From Clostridiales bacterium (lineage in GTDB: Bacteria > Bacillota > Clostridia > Clostridiales > Clostridiaceae), in the NCBI GenBank assembly GCA_012519845.1, contig JAAYPK010000043.1, forward strand, positions 1-48,849: 48,849 nucleotides of DNA. The letters run 5' to 3'. Every line of letters begins with the position of its first letter. Positions within the stretch are counted from its first letter, which is position 1. Of this stretch, positions 25,677-33,350 are shown piece by piece. The translations under genes were made by a program, and so were the position numbers. The notes beneath the pieces were generated by a model, which was given only the letters and a program-made list of their open reading frames with translations, ran no database searches and was not told the DNA's origin.

Positions 25677-26141
25677 ATGTATAGAGAAATGAGAAGAAAG
25701 GACAGACTACTTTCAGAGGAAGAAATGCATCAAATAATTAATACCGCACCTTATGGTGTATTATCTACTATAGGTGAGAATGGAATTCCTTATGGCGTAC
25801 CTATAAATTATGTTTATAAAGATAACAGTATATATTTCCATTCAGCTGTTGTAGGACAAAAATTGGACAATATAAAGTTTAATAATAATGTATCTTTTTG
25901 TGTTGTAACTGATATGGAGAATGTACCTGACAAATTTACAACTAAGTATAAAAGTGTAATAATTTTCGGAACTGTAAATGAAGTTAATGAAGATGAGAAA
26001 ATAGAGATTTTTAAACTGATACTAAAAAAATATTCTGCAAACTTTATGGATTCCGGTATGGACTATGTAGCAAAAGCAGGCAATAATGCAAAGGTATTTA
26101 AAATCAATATTAACCACATCTCAGCAAAAGGCAATAAATAG
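25677..26141 (+). CDS. Pyridoxamine-5'-phosphate-oxidase-like flavoprotein (NimA-type)
   Basis: The protein has 154 residues. It shows the split-barrel FMN-binding pattern of the NimA/5-nitroimidazole resistance-like group: MRRKDRLLSEEEMHQIINTA, YGVLSTIGENGIPYGVPINYVY, IYFHSAVVGQKLDNIKFN, VSFCVVTD and YKSVIIFGTVNEV. Known relatives bind FMN, or heme in some cases, and can reduce small molecules. The substrate here is unknown. GGGAGAG lies upstream of the ATG. It is divergent from a MocR regulator, a pairing that suggests PLP-responsive control. Confidence 0.88.
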   Translation: MYREMRRKDRLLSEEEMHQIINTAPYGVLSTIGENGIPYGVPINYVYKDNSIYFHSAVVGQKLDNIKFNNNVSFCVVTDMENVPDKFTTKYKSVIIFGTVNEVNEDEKIEIFKLILKKYSANFMDSGMDYVAKAGNNAKVFKININHISAKGNK

Positions 26142-26143
26142 GC

Positions 26144-26185
26144 AATGAAAAGTTATAGTATTTAATAATGCTATAACTTTTCATT
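26144..26185. terminator. Shared hairpin between converging genes
   Basis: AATGAAAAGTTATAG (from 26144) pairs with CTATAACTTTTCATT (26171-26185). It lies between the stop codons of the converging NimA-like and NifV-like genes and overlaps the end of the latter. T-runs are weak on both sides. Confidence 0.6.
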
Positions 26186-26929
26186 ACCTAAAAAATCTCT
26201 ATTTATATTCATTACTTTGCAGAATTCATACATATTACAATTTCCTGCTCTTTCTCCAATCCCGTCTAAAGTACAATCTACATATTTTGCTCCACTTTTA
26301 ACTGCTTCTAAAGACACAGCTAAAGCCATTCCAAAATCATTATGAGCATGAATTTCAATGTCTATACCAGTTTCTTCAATTAATCTACTTACTGCCTTTT
26401 TTGCATAACTAGGTGTTAACATTCCTACAGTATCAGCATATCTAACTCTTGTAATATCAAGCTTTCTTAAAATATTACACAAATGAATTAAATAGGTTAT
26501 ATTAGTTCTTGAAGCATCTTCAAAGCCTATTGTTACTTCATAACCTTTACTCTTAGCATGAAAGACACATTCTTTTAATTTTTCCTCTAGCCATATTTTA
26601 TTCTTTTTTAAATTAGTAAAAATCTGAAGATTCGAAGTTGGAACACTTAAATGTATAATATCTGGATCACAGTCAAAAGAGTCATTAATGTCTTTTATGT
26701 TTAACCTATTCCATGTTGATATTAATGAATTTTTACATTGATCCTTTATTTTTATAATGCAATCCTTTTCTGCTTTTCCCATAGCAGGAATTCCAGCTTC
26801 AATTTGATAAATATTATTATTATCTAAATACTTAGCTATTTCTATTTTTTTATTAATTGAAAAAGTTCTTCCTGCCTCCTGCTCCCCATATCTTAATGTT
26901 GTATCAACAATAAATGATTTATTTTCCAT
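26171..26929 (-). CDS. NifV/isopropylmalate-synthase-like DRE-TIM protein, short, with altered metal-ligand motif
   Basis: The start is ATG at 26929 after AGGTG; a GTG nine bases upstream is an alternative. The product is 252 residues, against roughly 370-400 for whole NifV. It covers the TIM-barrel catalytic domain: DTTLRYGEQEAG, IEAGIPAMG, IHLSVPTSNLQI, GFEDASRTN, VRYADTVGMLTP and HxH at H194/H196 (EIHAHNDFGMA). The family motif is DTTLRDGEQ; residue 14 is Tyr (TAT) where the metal-binding Asp belongs. The C-terminal regulatory part is absent, as in the split NifV-omega of C. pasteurianum. Homocitrate-type condensation is doubtful, and no other nif gene is present. Confidence 0.85.
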   Translation of the reverse strand: MENKSFIVDTTLRYGEQEAGRTFSINKKIEIAKYLDNNNIYQIEAGIPAMGKAEKDCIIKIKDQCKNSLISTWNRLNIKDINDSFDCDPDIIHLSVPTSNLQIFTNLKKNKIWLEEKLKECVFHAKSKGYEVTIGFEDASRTNITYLIHLCNILRKLDITRVRYADTVGMLTPSYAKKAVSRLIEETGIDIEIHAHNDFGMALAVSLEAVKSGAKYVDCTLDGIGERAGNCNMYEFCKVMNINRDFLGNEKL

Positions 26930-26984
26930 ATTAAACACCTACTTTTTTACATATTTCAAAATACTTCGCAATCCCTCCTAAATA

Positions 26985-27034
26985 AAAAAAGCTCAAGGTA
27001 AAAAATCTAAATTCTTAGATTTCTCTCCCTTGAG
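26985..27034 (-). terminator. Terminator of the RES-domain gene
   Basis: CTCAAGG (26992-26998) pairs with CCTTGAG (27028-27034), enclosing a second AAATCTAA/TTAGATTT hairpin, with seven T following on the minus strand. It is downstream of the gene ending at 27099 and only 56 bases upstream of the NifV-like start. Confidence 0.8.
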
Positions 27035-27098
27035 ATACTCTTCTTAAATATTGTTTTTACTAATTATATTGTATTTTGTATAAATATTCAAGTCCTAT

Positions 27099-27779
27099 TT
27101 ATATCTTTTCAAAATAATATTTGACTTCTTTTATATGGAATAATTCCCTACTAATAACCTGTATATCTTTAGGTTCATAAATTAAATAATTTAATCCATC
27201 GCCAACAGCACTACTATAAATAAATCCTGAATATCCTTTATTTTTTATATATTCACTAATAAACTGAAAGGGGATATAACTCATCTTTTCATTTGCAGTT
27301 ATAACTTGAGATAGATCTTCATCTATTACATTAATTAAAGCTCTATATTTTCCTTCCTGAACATCATTAACATTAAATTTGAAGAATTTGCAATTATCAT
27401 TTATTTCTATTCTTGCAACAGTTACCAGTTCACCTTCACTAGGCTTCACCTCACTAATTGCAGTTTCTATATCTGAACAAAGATATAAATATGATATCCA
27501 TTCTGGGTTACATCTACCTTCTTTAGCTAAATAGTTTGGTGGGGCTAATAATTCTTTATTGGGTGCATTTTTAAAATCACCTATTCTAGCTCTATAAAAA
27601 TCAATACTTCCTTTATATGTAGAATTGTCAATTTCAATACATTCTTTTGTTATTATATCTAAATCTTTTATTATAGTTTTACCGCTAAAAAACCTATTTT
27701 TATTAATAATATTATACTTAAATGTTTCCCATTTTTTCTTGGCTTCTTCATACTCTTTATCTGTGTATAAGCTTTCCAT
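27099..27779 (-). CDS. RES-domain protein (NAD+-phosphorylase toxin family), orphan
   Basis: The protein has 226 residues. The RES domain covers about 55-215, with the Arg in FYRARIG (63/65), GRCNPEWISYLYLCSD, the Glu in AISEVKPSEGE (E110) and the Ser near IYSSAVGDGLNYLIY. RES proteins such as MbcT degrade NAD+ and are normally neutralised by an adjacent Xre-type antitoxin. Here there is no antitoxin gene on either side: the upstream neighbour is a permease and the downstream one is NifV-like. About 50 residues precede the domain. It has its own ribosome site (AAAGGGTG) and terminator. Activity is inferred from the family only. Confidence 0.82.
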   Translation of the reverse strand: MESLYTDKEYEEAKKKWETFKYNIINKNRFFSGKTIIKDLDIITKECIEIDNSTYKGSIDFYRARIGDFKNAPNKELLAPPNYLAKEGRCNPEWISYLYLCSDIETAISEVKPSEGELVTVARIEINDNCKFFKFNVNDVQEGKYRALINVIDEDLSQVITANEKMSYIPFQFISEYIKNKGYSGFIYSSAVGDGLNYLIYEPKDIQVISRELFHIKEVKYYFEKI

Positions 27780-27848
27780 TTTATCACCCTTTATTAATAT
27801 ATCTTGTTAATATTATTATATTCTTAATATGTAAAAATAAAAGTATGA

Positions 27849-28946
27849 TTATGTTAAACAATAAAATAATACTCCTAAAACTAAAAGACCAATTAGATTG
27901 TATTCTGTAAAAACTTTTAGGTAATTAACAGTTTCTCCCCTGTTTTCTTTTGCATAATATTTATAAGAAATAAGACTTGCTAATGAAGCAATTAAAGTTC
28001 CAAGACCTCCTATATTTACAGCTAAAAGAAGTTCTTTATAATAAGTTGTAAAAGGTGAAAGAAGCATAGTTGCTGGAACATTACTTATTACTTGACTGCA
28101 TAATAAACCTGATATATATGTACTTGTATTACTATTTAATATATTCTCCATAAATTCTTTTACTATATTCATATTTGAAATATTTCCCACAAAAATGAAG
28201 AATCCTATAAAAGTTAAAAGTAAGTAATAGTCTATTTTAATAAATAGCCTTTTATCCATAACTAATACCACTAAAATCGTAATTATTAATGTAACTTTAT
28301 AATCAAATACATTAAAAACTGAAAGTAAAATTATTATCATTAATATTGTAAAAACAGCTATCTTAATTTTTTCTGTAGGCTTTTTTATGTTTAATTTAAA
28401 ATTTAAACCTTTATCCTTTTCTTTTATAATAATTAAGATTAAAAATATAGCTGACAAAATGGTTAAAGGCAAAGTTATTTTAAAAAACTCCCATGGCTTT
28501 ATATTATAAAAAGAATATATAAATAGATTCTGTGGATTTCCCATTGGGGTTAACGCACTTCCTAAATTTGCAGCTAAAGTTTCAAATACAACTATTTTTA
28601 GCATATTCATATTGCTTTTTTTACCTATAAGTAAAGTTAATGGTACAAAAGTTATTAGTGCTACATCATTAGTTACCAGCATTGAAGTAAAAAATGTTAT
28701 AAATATTAAAGCTAATGCTAAGGTTTTATAGGTCTTACATCTTATTAATATAGAAGATGCAATATAATCAAGTACCTTTAATTCAGTAAAAGCAGCCACT
28801 ATTATCATTAAATTAAAAAGTAATATAAGTACTTTAAAATTAATATATTCAAGCTTAGGGAAGGAAATAAAAGAAGTTATTATTGCCAATAAAATGGCTA
28901 TCATAAAAACAGGCTCTCTTTTAAAAAGTAATTTTAATTTCTTCAT
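27849..28946 (-). CDS. ArsB/NhaD/CitM-superfamily anion permease
   Basis: The protein has 365 residues with about ten membrane helices. Superfamily marks are TSMLVTNDVALITFVPLTLLI, AANLGSALTPMGNPQNLFIY and SNVPATMLLSPF. The TN-D and GNPQN loops are the substrate and ion-binding regions of the ion-transporter superfamily (CitMHS/ArsB/YbiR). It is shorter than typical members of 400-430 residues but appears complete at both ends, with GGGG upstream of the ATG. The transported anion cannot be read from the sequence. Confidence 0.85.
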   Translation of the reverse strand: MKKLKLLFKREPVFMIAILLAIITSFISFPKLEYINFKVLILLFNLMIIVAAFTELKVLDYIASSILIRCKTYKTLALALIFITFFTSMLVTNDVALITFVPLTLLIGKKSNMNMLKIVVFETLAANLGSALTPMGNPQNLFIYSFYNIKPWEFFKITLPLTILSAIFLILIIIKEKDKGLNFKLNIKKPTEKIKIAVFTILMIIILLSVFNVFDYKVTLIITILVVLVMDKRLFIKIDYYLLLTFIGFFIFVGNISNMNIVKEFMENILNSNTSTYISGLLCSQVISNVPATMLLSPFTTYYKELLLAVNIGGLGTLIASLASLISYKYYAKENRGETVNYLKVFTEYNLIGLLVLGVLFYCLT

Positions 28947-29017
28947 TTAAATTCCCCAATCTATAAAAATTCTACTTATATGTTATATAACTGGGGCTTA
29001 TTGGTCAATACTTTCTT

Positions 29018-29203
29018 CTAAACAAAAACTATTATGCCTAAGGTAATTAAAAGAATTACAATCATTAGTATAGACAATAAAACAATTCTATTAAATTTAA
29101 CTCTTTGCTTTTTATAACCTATATAAGCTGAACTTATTATAGTGTAACTCATCATTAACTCTATTATTATTACAAACATCATAAAATATTTAAAGTAAAA
29201 CAA
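29018..29203 (-). CDS. Small two-helix membrane protein, unknown function
   Basis: The protein has 61 residues with a TTG start 11 bases after a GGGGG ribosome site. Two hydrophobic helices (FMMFVIIIELMMSYTIISSA and VLLSILMIVILLITLGIIVFV) are separated by a basic loop (YKKQRVKFNR). No family is recognised. It lies 71 bases upstream of the permease gene and may be co-transcribed. Confidence 0.5.
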   Translation of the reverse strand: MFYFKYFMMFVIIIELMMSYTIISSAYIGYKKQRVKFNRIVLLSILMIVILLITLGIIVFV

Positions 29204-29304
29204 ATTCTAAATAACCCCCTTACTAAAAATAAATTGATACTTTTTTCTGGCTCTTATTATACCATAATTTCCAAATGATTATATAATCCACTTCTTTTTA
29301 AAAC

Positions 29305-29351
29305 TAAATAAAAGCTATCACTTACGGATTTTTATCCGTTAAAGCAATAGC
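29305..29351 (-). terminator. Terminator of the FN3-repeat gene
   Basis: GCTAT (29314-29318) pairs with ATAGC (29347-29351), enclosing a perfect ACGGAT/ATCCGT hairpin. On the minus strand TTTTATTTAG follows. It lies just beyond the stop codon at 29363. Confidence 0.75.
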
Positions 29352-29362
29352 CCTATTTAAAA

Positions 29363-31687
29363 TTAGTTTGTTTTTACTGTTAAAACACTTGAAAATGATG
29401 AATAATACTTAACTCCATTAATTGTCATATATGCTCTCACCTTGTATTTATAAGTTTTTTTAGAAGTTAATCCTAAGTTATTGAAAGTACTTCCTGATGA
29501 ATTACTAACTATTGAATAATTCTTTCCATCATTTGTAGATCTATATACTTCATAACCTGTTGCTCCATTTACTTTATTCCAAGCAATCTTTATTGAAATT
29601 TTTGATGATGATTCCTTTTTCAAATTGCTTGGAGTTCCTACAGATACAGAGGTAGTTGTTGCAGTAAAAATACTTGAATATGATGAATAAGTATTTACTC
29701 CATTTACAGTTTTGTAAGCTCTAACTTTATACATATAGGATTTTCCTGGAGTTAATTTAATATCTTTATACGAAGTTCCTTTAGTTACTTCAACTCTTGT
29801 ATATGACTTTCCTCCATCTATAGATCTATATACCTCATAGCCTGTTGCTCCACTTACTCCACTCCATACAAATTGTATGCTATCAACAGAAGAATACTGT
29901 TTTGTTAATTTAGTTGGAGCCTCTAAGTTCTTTAAATTTGTGCTTATACTTAATTCACTTGAATAGGATGAATACTGATTTTTCCCACTTATTTTGTAAT
30001 AAGCTCTAACTTTATATTTATAATTTGTTCCAGCATTTAACCCTGTATCCGTATATGAATTTCCTGTTAATGTCTTAATTAGTGTATAGCTTTTTCCTCC
30101 ATTACTTGATCTATATACCTCATAGCCTGTTGCTCCTTTTGCTCCACTCCATGCAAATTGTGCACTATCATAAGAAGAATACTGTTTTGTTAAATTACTA
30201 GGGGCTCCTAAGCTACTTGTATTTATGCTTAACTCACTTGAATAAGATGAGTATTGAGTTTTTCCACTTACTGTGTAATAAGCTCTTACTTTATATTGAT
30301 ATTTTGTTCCTGGAGTTAATCCTGTATCTGTATATGAATTTCCTGTTACTGCCTTAATTTTTACATAGGATTTTCCTCCATTTGATGATCTATATACTTC
30401 ATATCCTGTTGCACCACTTACTTTATCCCATGCAAGATTAGCAGTAGTAAAAGATGTGCTTTGAGATTTTAAATTATTAGGCTTATTTAATGAAATACTG
30501 AATTCTTTTGTTACTTTACCCTTATAGTAATTTATCCCCTCTATAATAACTTTTCCAGTTCCCACAGTACTATTATTAAGGTAGGTTACTTTATAGTCTT
30601 GTCCTTCAATTAAATCACATTTAGGTTCTGTTCTAAAATGATTTATTGTTACTTTAGGTTTAACAGCACTTCCATTATAATATTCTCCAGCCTTAACAGA
30701 AATGTTCAATGTATTTATGTCAATTTTATTATCACCAGTTGAAGAATAATTTATTGTATAGGCTTTACTTATGGTTTTTTCAAGGTTAGTTCCTACTACT
30801 TTAAAATTATACTTAGTTGTTAAAGATCTATTTTTTGTTTTATAAGAATTAGGTGTATCAGCAGGATATGTTATATCATAACACAAAGTAATATTTTGAT
30901 TTTTTCCATTTAATCTACCATTTTTAGAAAGAAAATATCCAAAGGCTCTAACATGTTCTAATTGACTATTATATTTTTTTGCTACTATTTCTGTATTAGA
31001 TGTAGAATATAGTTTTTTATCAAATTGATTAAATTCCTCCCAATTCGTGCTTATTGCATCCTTAATAATACTTGTAGGGTCTGAAAAATAATCATAAGCT
31101 TTTACTATAGCACTTCCAACATCTGAACTTTTAATAGTTCCCTTTTCAATTGCTTCAATTTGCCTGCTACCATTTGTAATTAAGTCAGGATTACCCTTAT
31201 TCATTTCTAAACTAACAATTGGAGTAGAATTATCTTTTTCCTTTATATATAATCCATCACAACTTAATATCTTAATACTGGATAAAAGATTATTAGAAGT
31301 AGATCCTATATCTGACAATCTAGGTGTATCAGATGTGTTAATCCAGACAATATACTCAGATCTTAAATATGTCTTTGTTTCTGATGGTGTAATTCCTTGA
31401 TCAGAATCTTTATAGGTATTAACAATATAACTTTTTTCATCAAGTTTACCTTCATAAACATATGTGCCTACTTGAGTAAAATATCCTTCTGGAACTCCCG
31501 TTTTTTGTGCTTCTTCTGGATAATGATATCTGTTTTGTACATATTTACCTTTATTATTTGTATAATAGAAAGATTTATAATAACTTTCTTCCTCAGCAGC
31601 TTTTGCTTGTACATTTATATTGGGCAAAAGTGTTATAAGTAGCATAGTAATTAACGAAATAGATAAAAGTTTTCTAATTATTCTCAT
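29363..31687 (-). CDS. Secreted protein with Ig-like domain and four fibronectin type III repeats
   Basis: The protein has 774 residues. A signal peptide (about 1-30, ending VQAKA) precedes a region of about 280 residues I do not recognise (contains YVQNRYHYPEEAQ and RSEYIVWINTSDTPRL). A bacterial Ig-like unit follows (about 310-400: YKVTYLNNSTVGTGKVIIEG). Four FN3 repeats of about 90 residues reach the C-terminus, each with GATGYEVYRS and YKVRAY. There is no LPXTG-type anchor or C-terminal membrane helix, so it is probably released or held non-covalently. A matrix, adhesion or inhibitor role is possible. GAGGGGA lies upstream of the ATG. Confidence 0.85.
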   Translation of the reverse strand: MRIIRKLLSISLITMLLITLLPNINVQAKAAEEESYYKSFYYTNNKGKYVQNRYHYPEEAQKTGVPEGYFTQVGTYVYEGKLDEKSYIVNTYKDSDQGITPSETKTYLRSEYIVWINTSDTPRLSDIGSTSNNLLSSIKILSCDGLYIKEKDNSTPIVSLEMNKGNPDLITNGSRQIEAIEKGTIKSSDVGSAIVKAYDYFSDPTSIIKDAISTNWEEFNQFDKKLYSTSNTEIVAKKYNSQLEHVRAFGYFLSKNGRLNGKNQNITLCYDITYPADTPNSYKTKNRSLTTKYNFKVVGTNLEKTISKAYTINYSSTGDNKIDINTLNISVKAGEYYNGSAVKPKVTINHFRTEPKCDLIEGQDYKVTYLNNSTVGTGKVIIEGINYYKGKVTKEFSISLNKPNNLKSQSTSFTTANLAWDKVSGATGYEVYRSSNGGKSYVKIKAVTGNSYTDTGLTPGTKYQYKVRAYYTVSGKTQYSSYSSELSINTSSLGAPSNLTKQYSSYDSAQFAWSGAKGATGYEVYRSSNGGKSYTLIKTLTGNSYTDTGLNAGTNYKYKVRAYYKISGKNQYSSYSSELSISTNLKNLEAPTKLTKQYSSVDSIQFVWSGVSGATGYEVYRSIDGGKSYTRVEVTKGTSYKDIKLTPGKSYMYKVRAYKTVNGVNTYSSYSSIFTATTTSVSVGTPSNLKKESSSKISIKIAWNKVNGATGYEVYRSTNDGKNYSIVSNSSGSTFNNLGLTSKKTYKYKVRAYMTINGVKYYSSFSSVLTVKTN
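29366..30485 (-). repeat. Four tandem FN3-coding repeats of about 270-280 bases
   Basis: The coding sequence for GATGYEVYRS and YKVRAY recurs four times in register. The first three repeats (counted from the N-terminus) are closest to each other, sharing long stretches such as NGGKSY...KVRAYY and QYSSYSSEL. This points to recent internal duplication. Confidence 0.75.
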
Positions 31688-31800
31688 TTTAATATATCCC
31701 CTCTCATTTTCTGTCTTATACCAAATTTATACCTCCCAATCTATTATAATTGGTAATATTGTAAATTAAAACCTTTTTTAATATTTATTTTTTAGTTTTA

Positions 31801-31834
31801 ATAAAAAAGTTGCTGAACTTTGTCAGCAACTTTT
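31801..31834 (-). terminator. Terminator of gltBD
   Basis: AAGTTGCTGA (31807-31816) pairs perfectly with TCAGCAACTT (31823-31832), with TTTTTTATT following on the minus strand. It lies just past the gltD stop codon. Confidence 0.9.
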
Positions 31835-31846
31835 TATATCTTATTA

Positions 31847-33334
31847 TTAATCTAAATTAGTGTAGCCCATTAAACTTTCATCAACAGCCTTAGCTACTTC
31901 TCTTCCTTCTTTAATTGCCCATACAACTAAAGATTGACCTCTATGCATGTCCCCTGCTACAAATACTTTATTAACTGATGTTTCATATTTCCCTTGTTCT
32001 GTTAAAACATTTGTACGTCCATCAACATCAACACCAAAGGCTTTAACAACATATTCTTCGCTTCCTAAGAAACCAGCTGCAATTAATACTAAATCAGCAT
32101 CTAATTCATATTCAGAGCCTTCAATTTCAACCATTTGAATTCTGCCTGTTTTTTCATCTTTTTTCGCTTCTAGCTTAACTAGTTTAACTTTGCATAGTTC
32201 TCCTTGTTCATTTGCAATATACTCTTTTACAGTTGTTTGATATATTCTTGGATCATGACCATAAACAGCTATTGCTTCTTCTTGTCCATAATCTGTTTTG
32301 CAAACTCTAGCCCATTCTGGCCATGGATTTGATTCTGTACGTTCATCTGGAAGCTTAGGCATCATTTCAAGTTGAGTAACTGATAATGCCCCATGCCTTA
32401 TTGATGTACCAACACAGTCATTTCCTGTATCTCCACCACCAATAACTATTACATTTTTACCTTTTGCAGAAATATAATCTCCATCTTGTAAATTAGAGTT
32501 TAATAAACTTTTAGTTGTAGCTTTTAAGAAATCTACTGCAAAGTATATTCCTTTTGCTTCTCTTCCTGGTGCTTTAATATCTCTAGGATGAGAAGCTCCG
32601 CAAGCTAATATTACTCTATCAAATTCTTTAAGAAGTTTATTTGCCTTATAGTTTGAACCTACATTACAGCCTGTTTCAAACTTAACGCCTTCTTCTTTCA
32701 TAATATTTACTTTTCTTTCAATAAATCTTTTTTCAAGTTTCATGTTTGGTATACCATACATTAAAAGTCCACCTACACGGTCTTCTCTTTCAAATACAGT
32801 AACATCATGACCTCTTTTATTTAATTGATCAGCTGCAGCAAGTCCTGAAGGTCCTGAACCTACTATTGCAACTTTCTTTCCTGTTCTTACCTTAGGAGGA
32901 TTAGCTTTTATTAATCCAGTTTCATAAGCATTTTCGATTATACTTAATTCATTTTCTTTTATTGATACTGAATCTCCATTTAATCCACAGGTACATCCAG
33001 CTTCACATGGTGCTGGACATACTCTTCCTGTAAATTCTGGGAAATTATTTGTTTTAGCTAATCTTTCATAAGCTTGTTTCCAATTTCCAGTAAATATTAA
33101 GTCGTTCCATTCAGGAATTAAATTATGAATTGGACATCCTGTTGCTCCACCATTTAATATTATTCCTGATTGACAAAATGGCACTCCACAATCCATACAA
33201 CGTGCCCCTTGGATTTGTTGCTTTTCCTTAGGCAATAGGGTATGGAATTCATTAAAGTTTTTTATTCTTGCTTTAGCTTTAATAGATTTACTAGTTATAC
33301 GATCAAATTCTAAAAAGCCTGTTGGTTTTCCCAT
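31847..33334 (-). CDS. gltD: Glutamate synthase (NADPH) small subunit
   Basis: The start is at 33334 (MGKPTGFLEFDR), after GAGGGG. The product has 495 residues. The N-terminal iron-sulfur region is intact: CMDCGVPFCQSG, GCPIHNLIPEWNDL and CPAPCEAGCTCG. The FAD site is VAIVGSGPSGLAAAD, and the NAD(P)H site is VIVIGGGDTGNDCVGTS. It passes electrons from NAD(P)H to the large subunit, which makes glutamate from glutamine and 2-oxoglutarate. It follows gltB by 16 bases and ends at a strong terminator. Confidence 0.96.
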   Translation of the reverse strand: MGKPTGFLEFDRITSKSIKAKARIKNFNEFHTLLPKEKQQIQGARCMDCGVPFCQSGIILNGGATGCPIHNLIPEWNDLIFTGNWKQAYERLAKTNNFPEFTGRVCPAPCEAGCTCGLNGDSVSIKENELSIIENAYETGLIKANPPKVRTGKKVAIVGSGPSGLAAADQLNKRGHDVTVFEREDRVGGLLMYGIPNMKLEKRFIERKVNIMKEEGVKFETGCNVGSNYKANKLLKEFDRVILACGASHPRDIKAPGREAKGIYFAVDFLKATTKSLLNSNLQDGDYISAKGKNVIVIGGGDTGNDCVGTSIRHGALSVTQLEMMPKLPDERTESNPWPEWARVCKTDYGQEEAIAVYGHDPRIYQTTVKEYIANEQGELCKVKLVKLEAKKDEKTGRIQMVEIEGSEYELDADLVLIAAGFLGSEEYVVKAFGVDVDGRTNVLTEQGKYETSVNKVFVAGDMHRGQSLVVWAIKEGREVAKAVDESLMGYTNLD

Positions 33335-33350
33335 TATCTTCCCCTCTTTC

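Noticed and set aside
26171..26929. Nitrogen-fixation gene cluster around the NifV-like gene.
   Set aside because: No nifHDKEB genes are present in the window, and the catalytic motif of the NifV-like protein is altered.
27780..27848. An antitoxin gene upstream of the RES-domain gene.
   Set aside because: Only 69 bases separate it from the permease gene, too short for an Xre antitoxin, and no frame is present.
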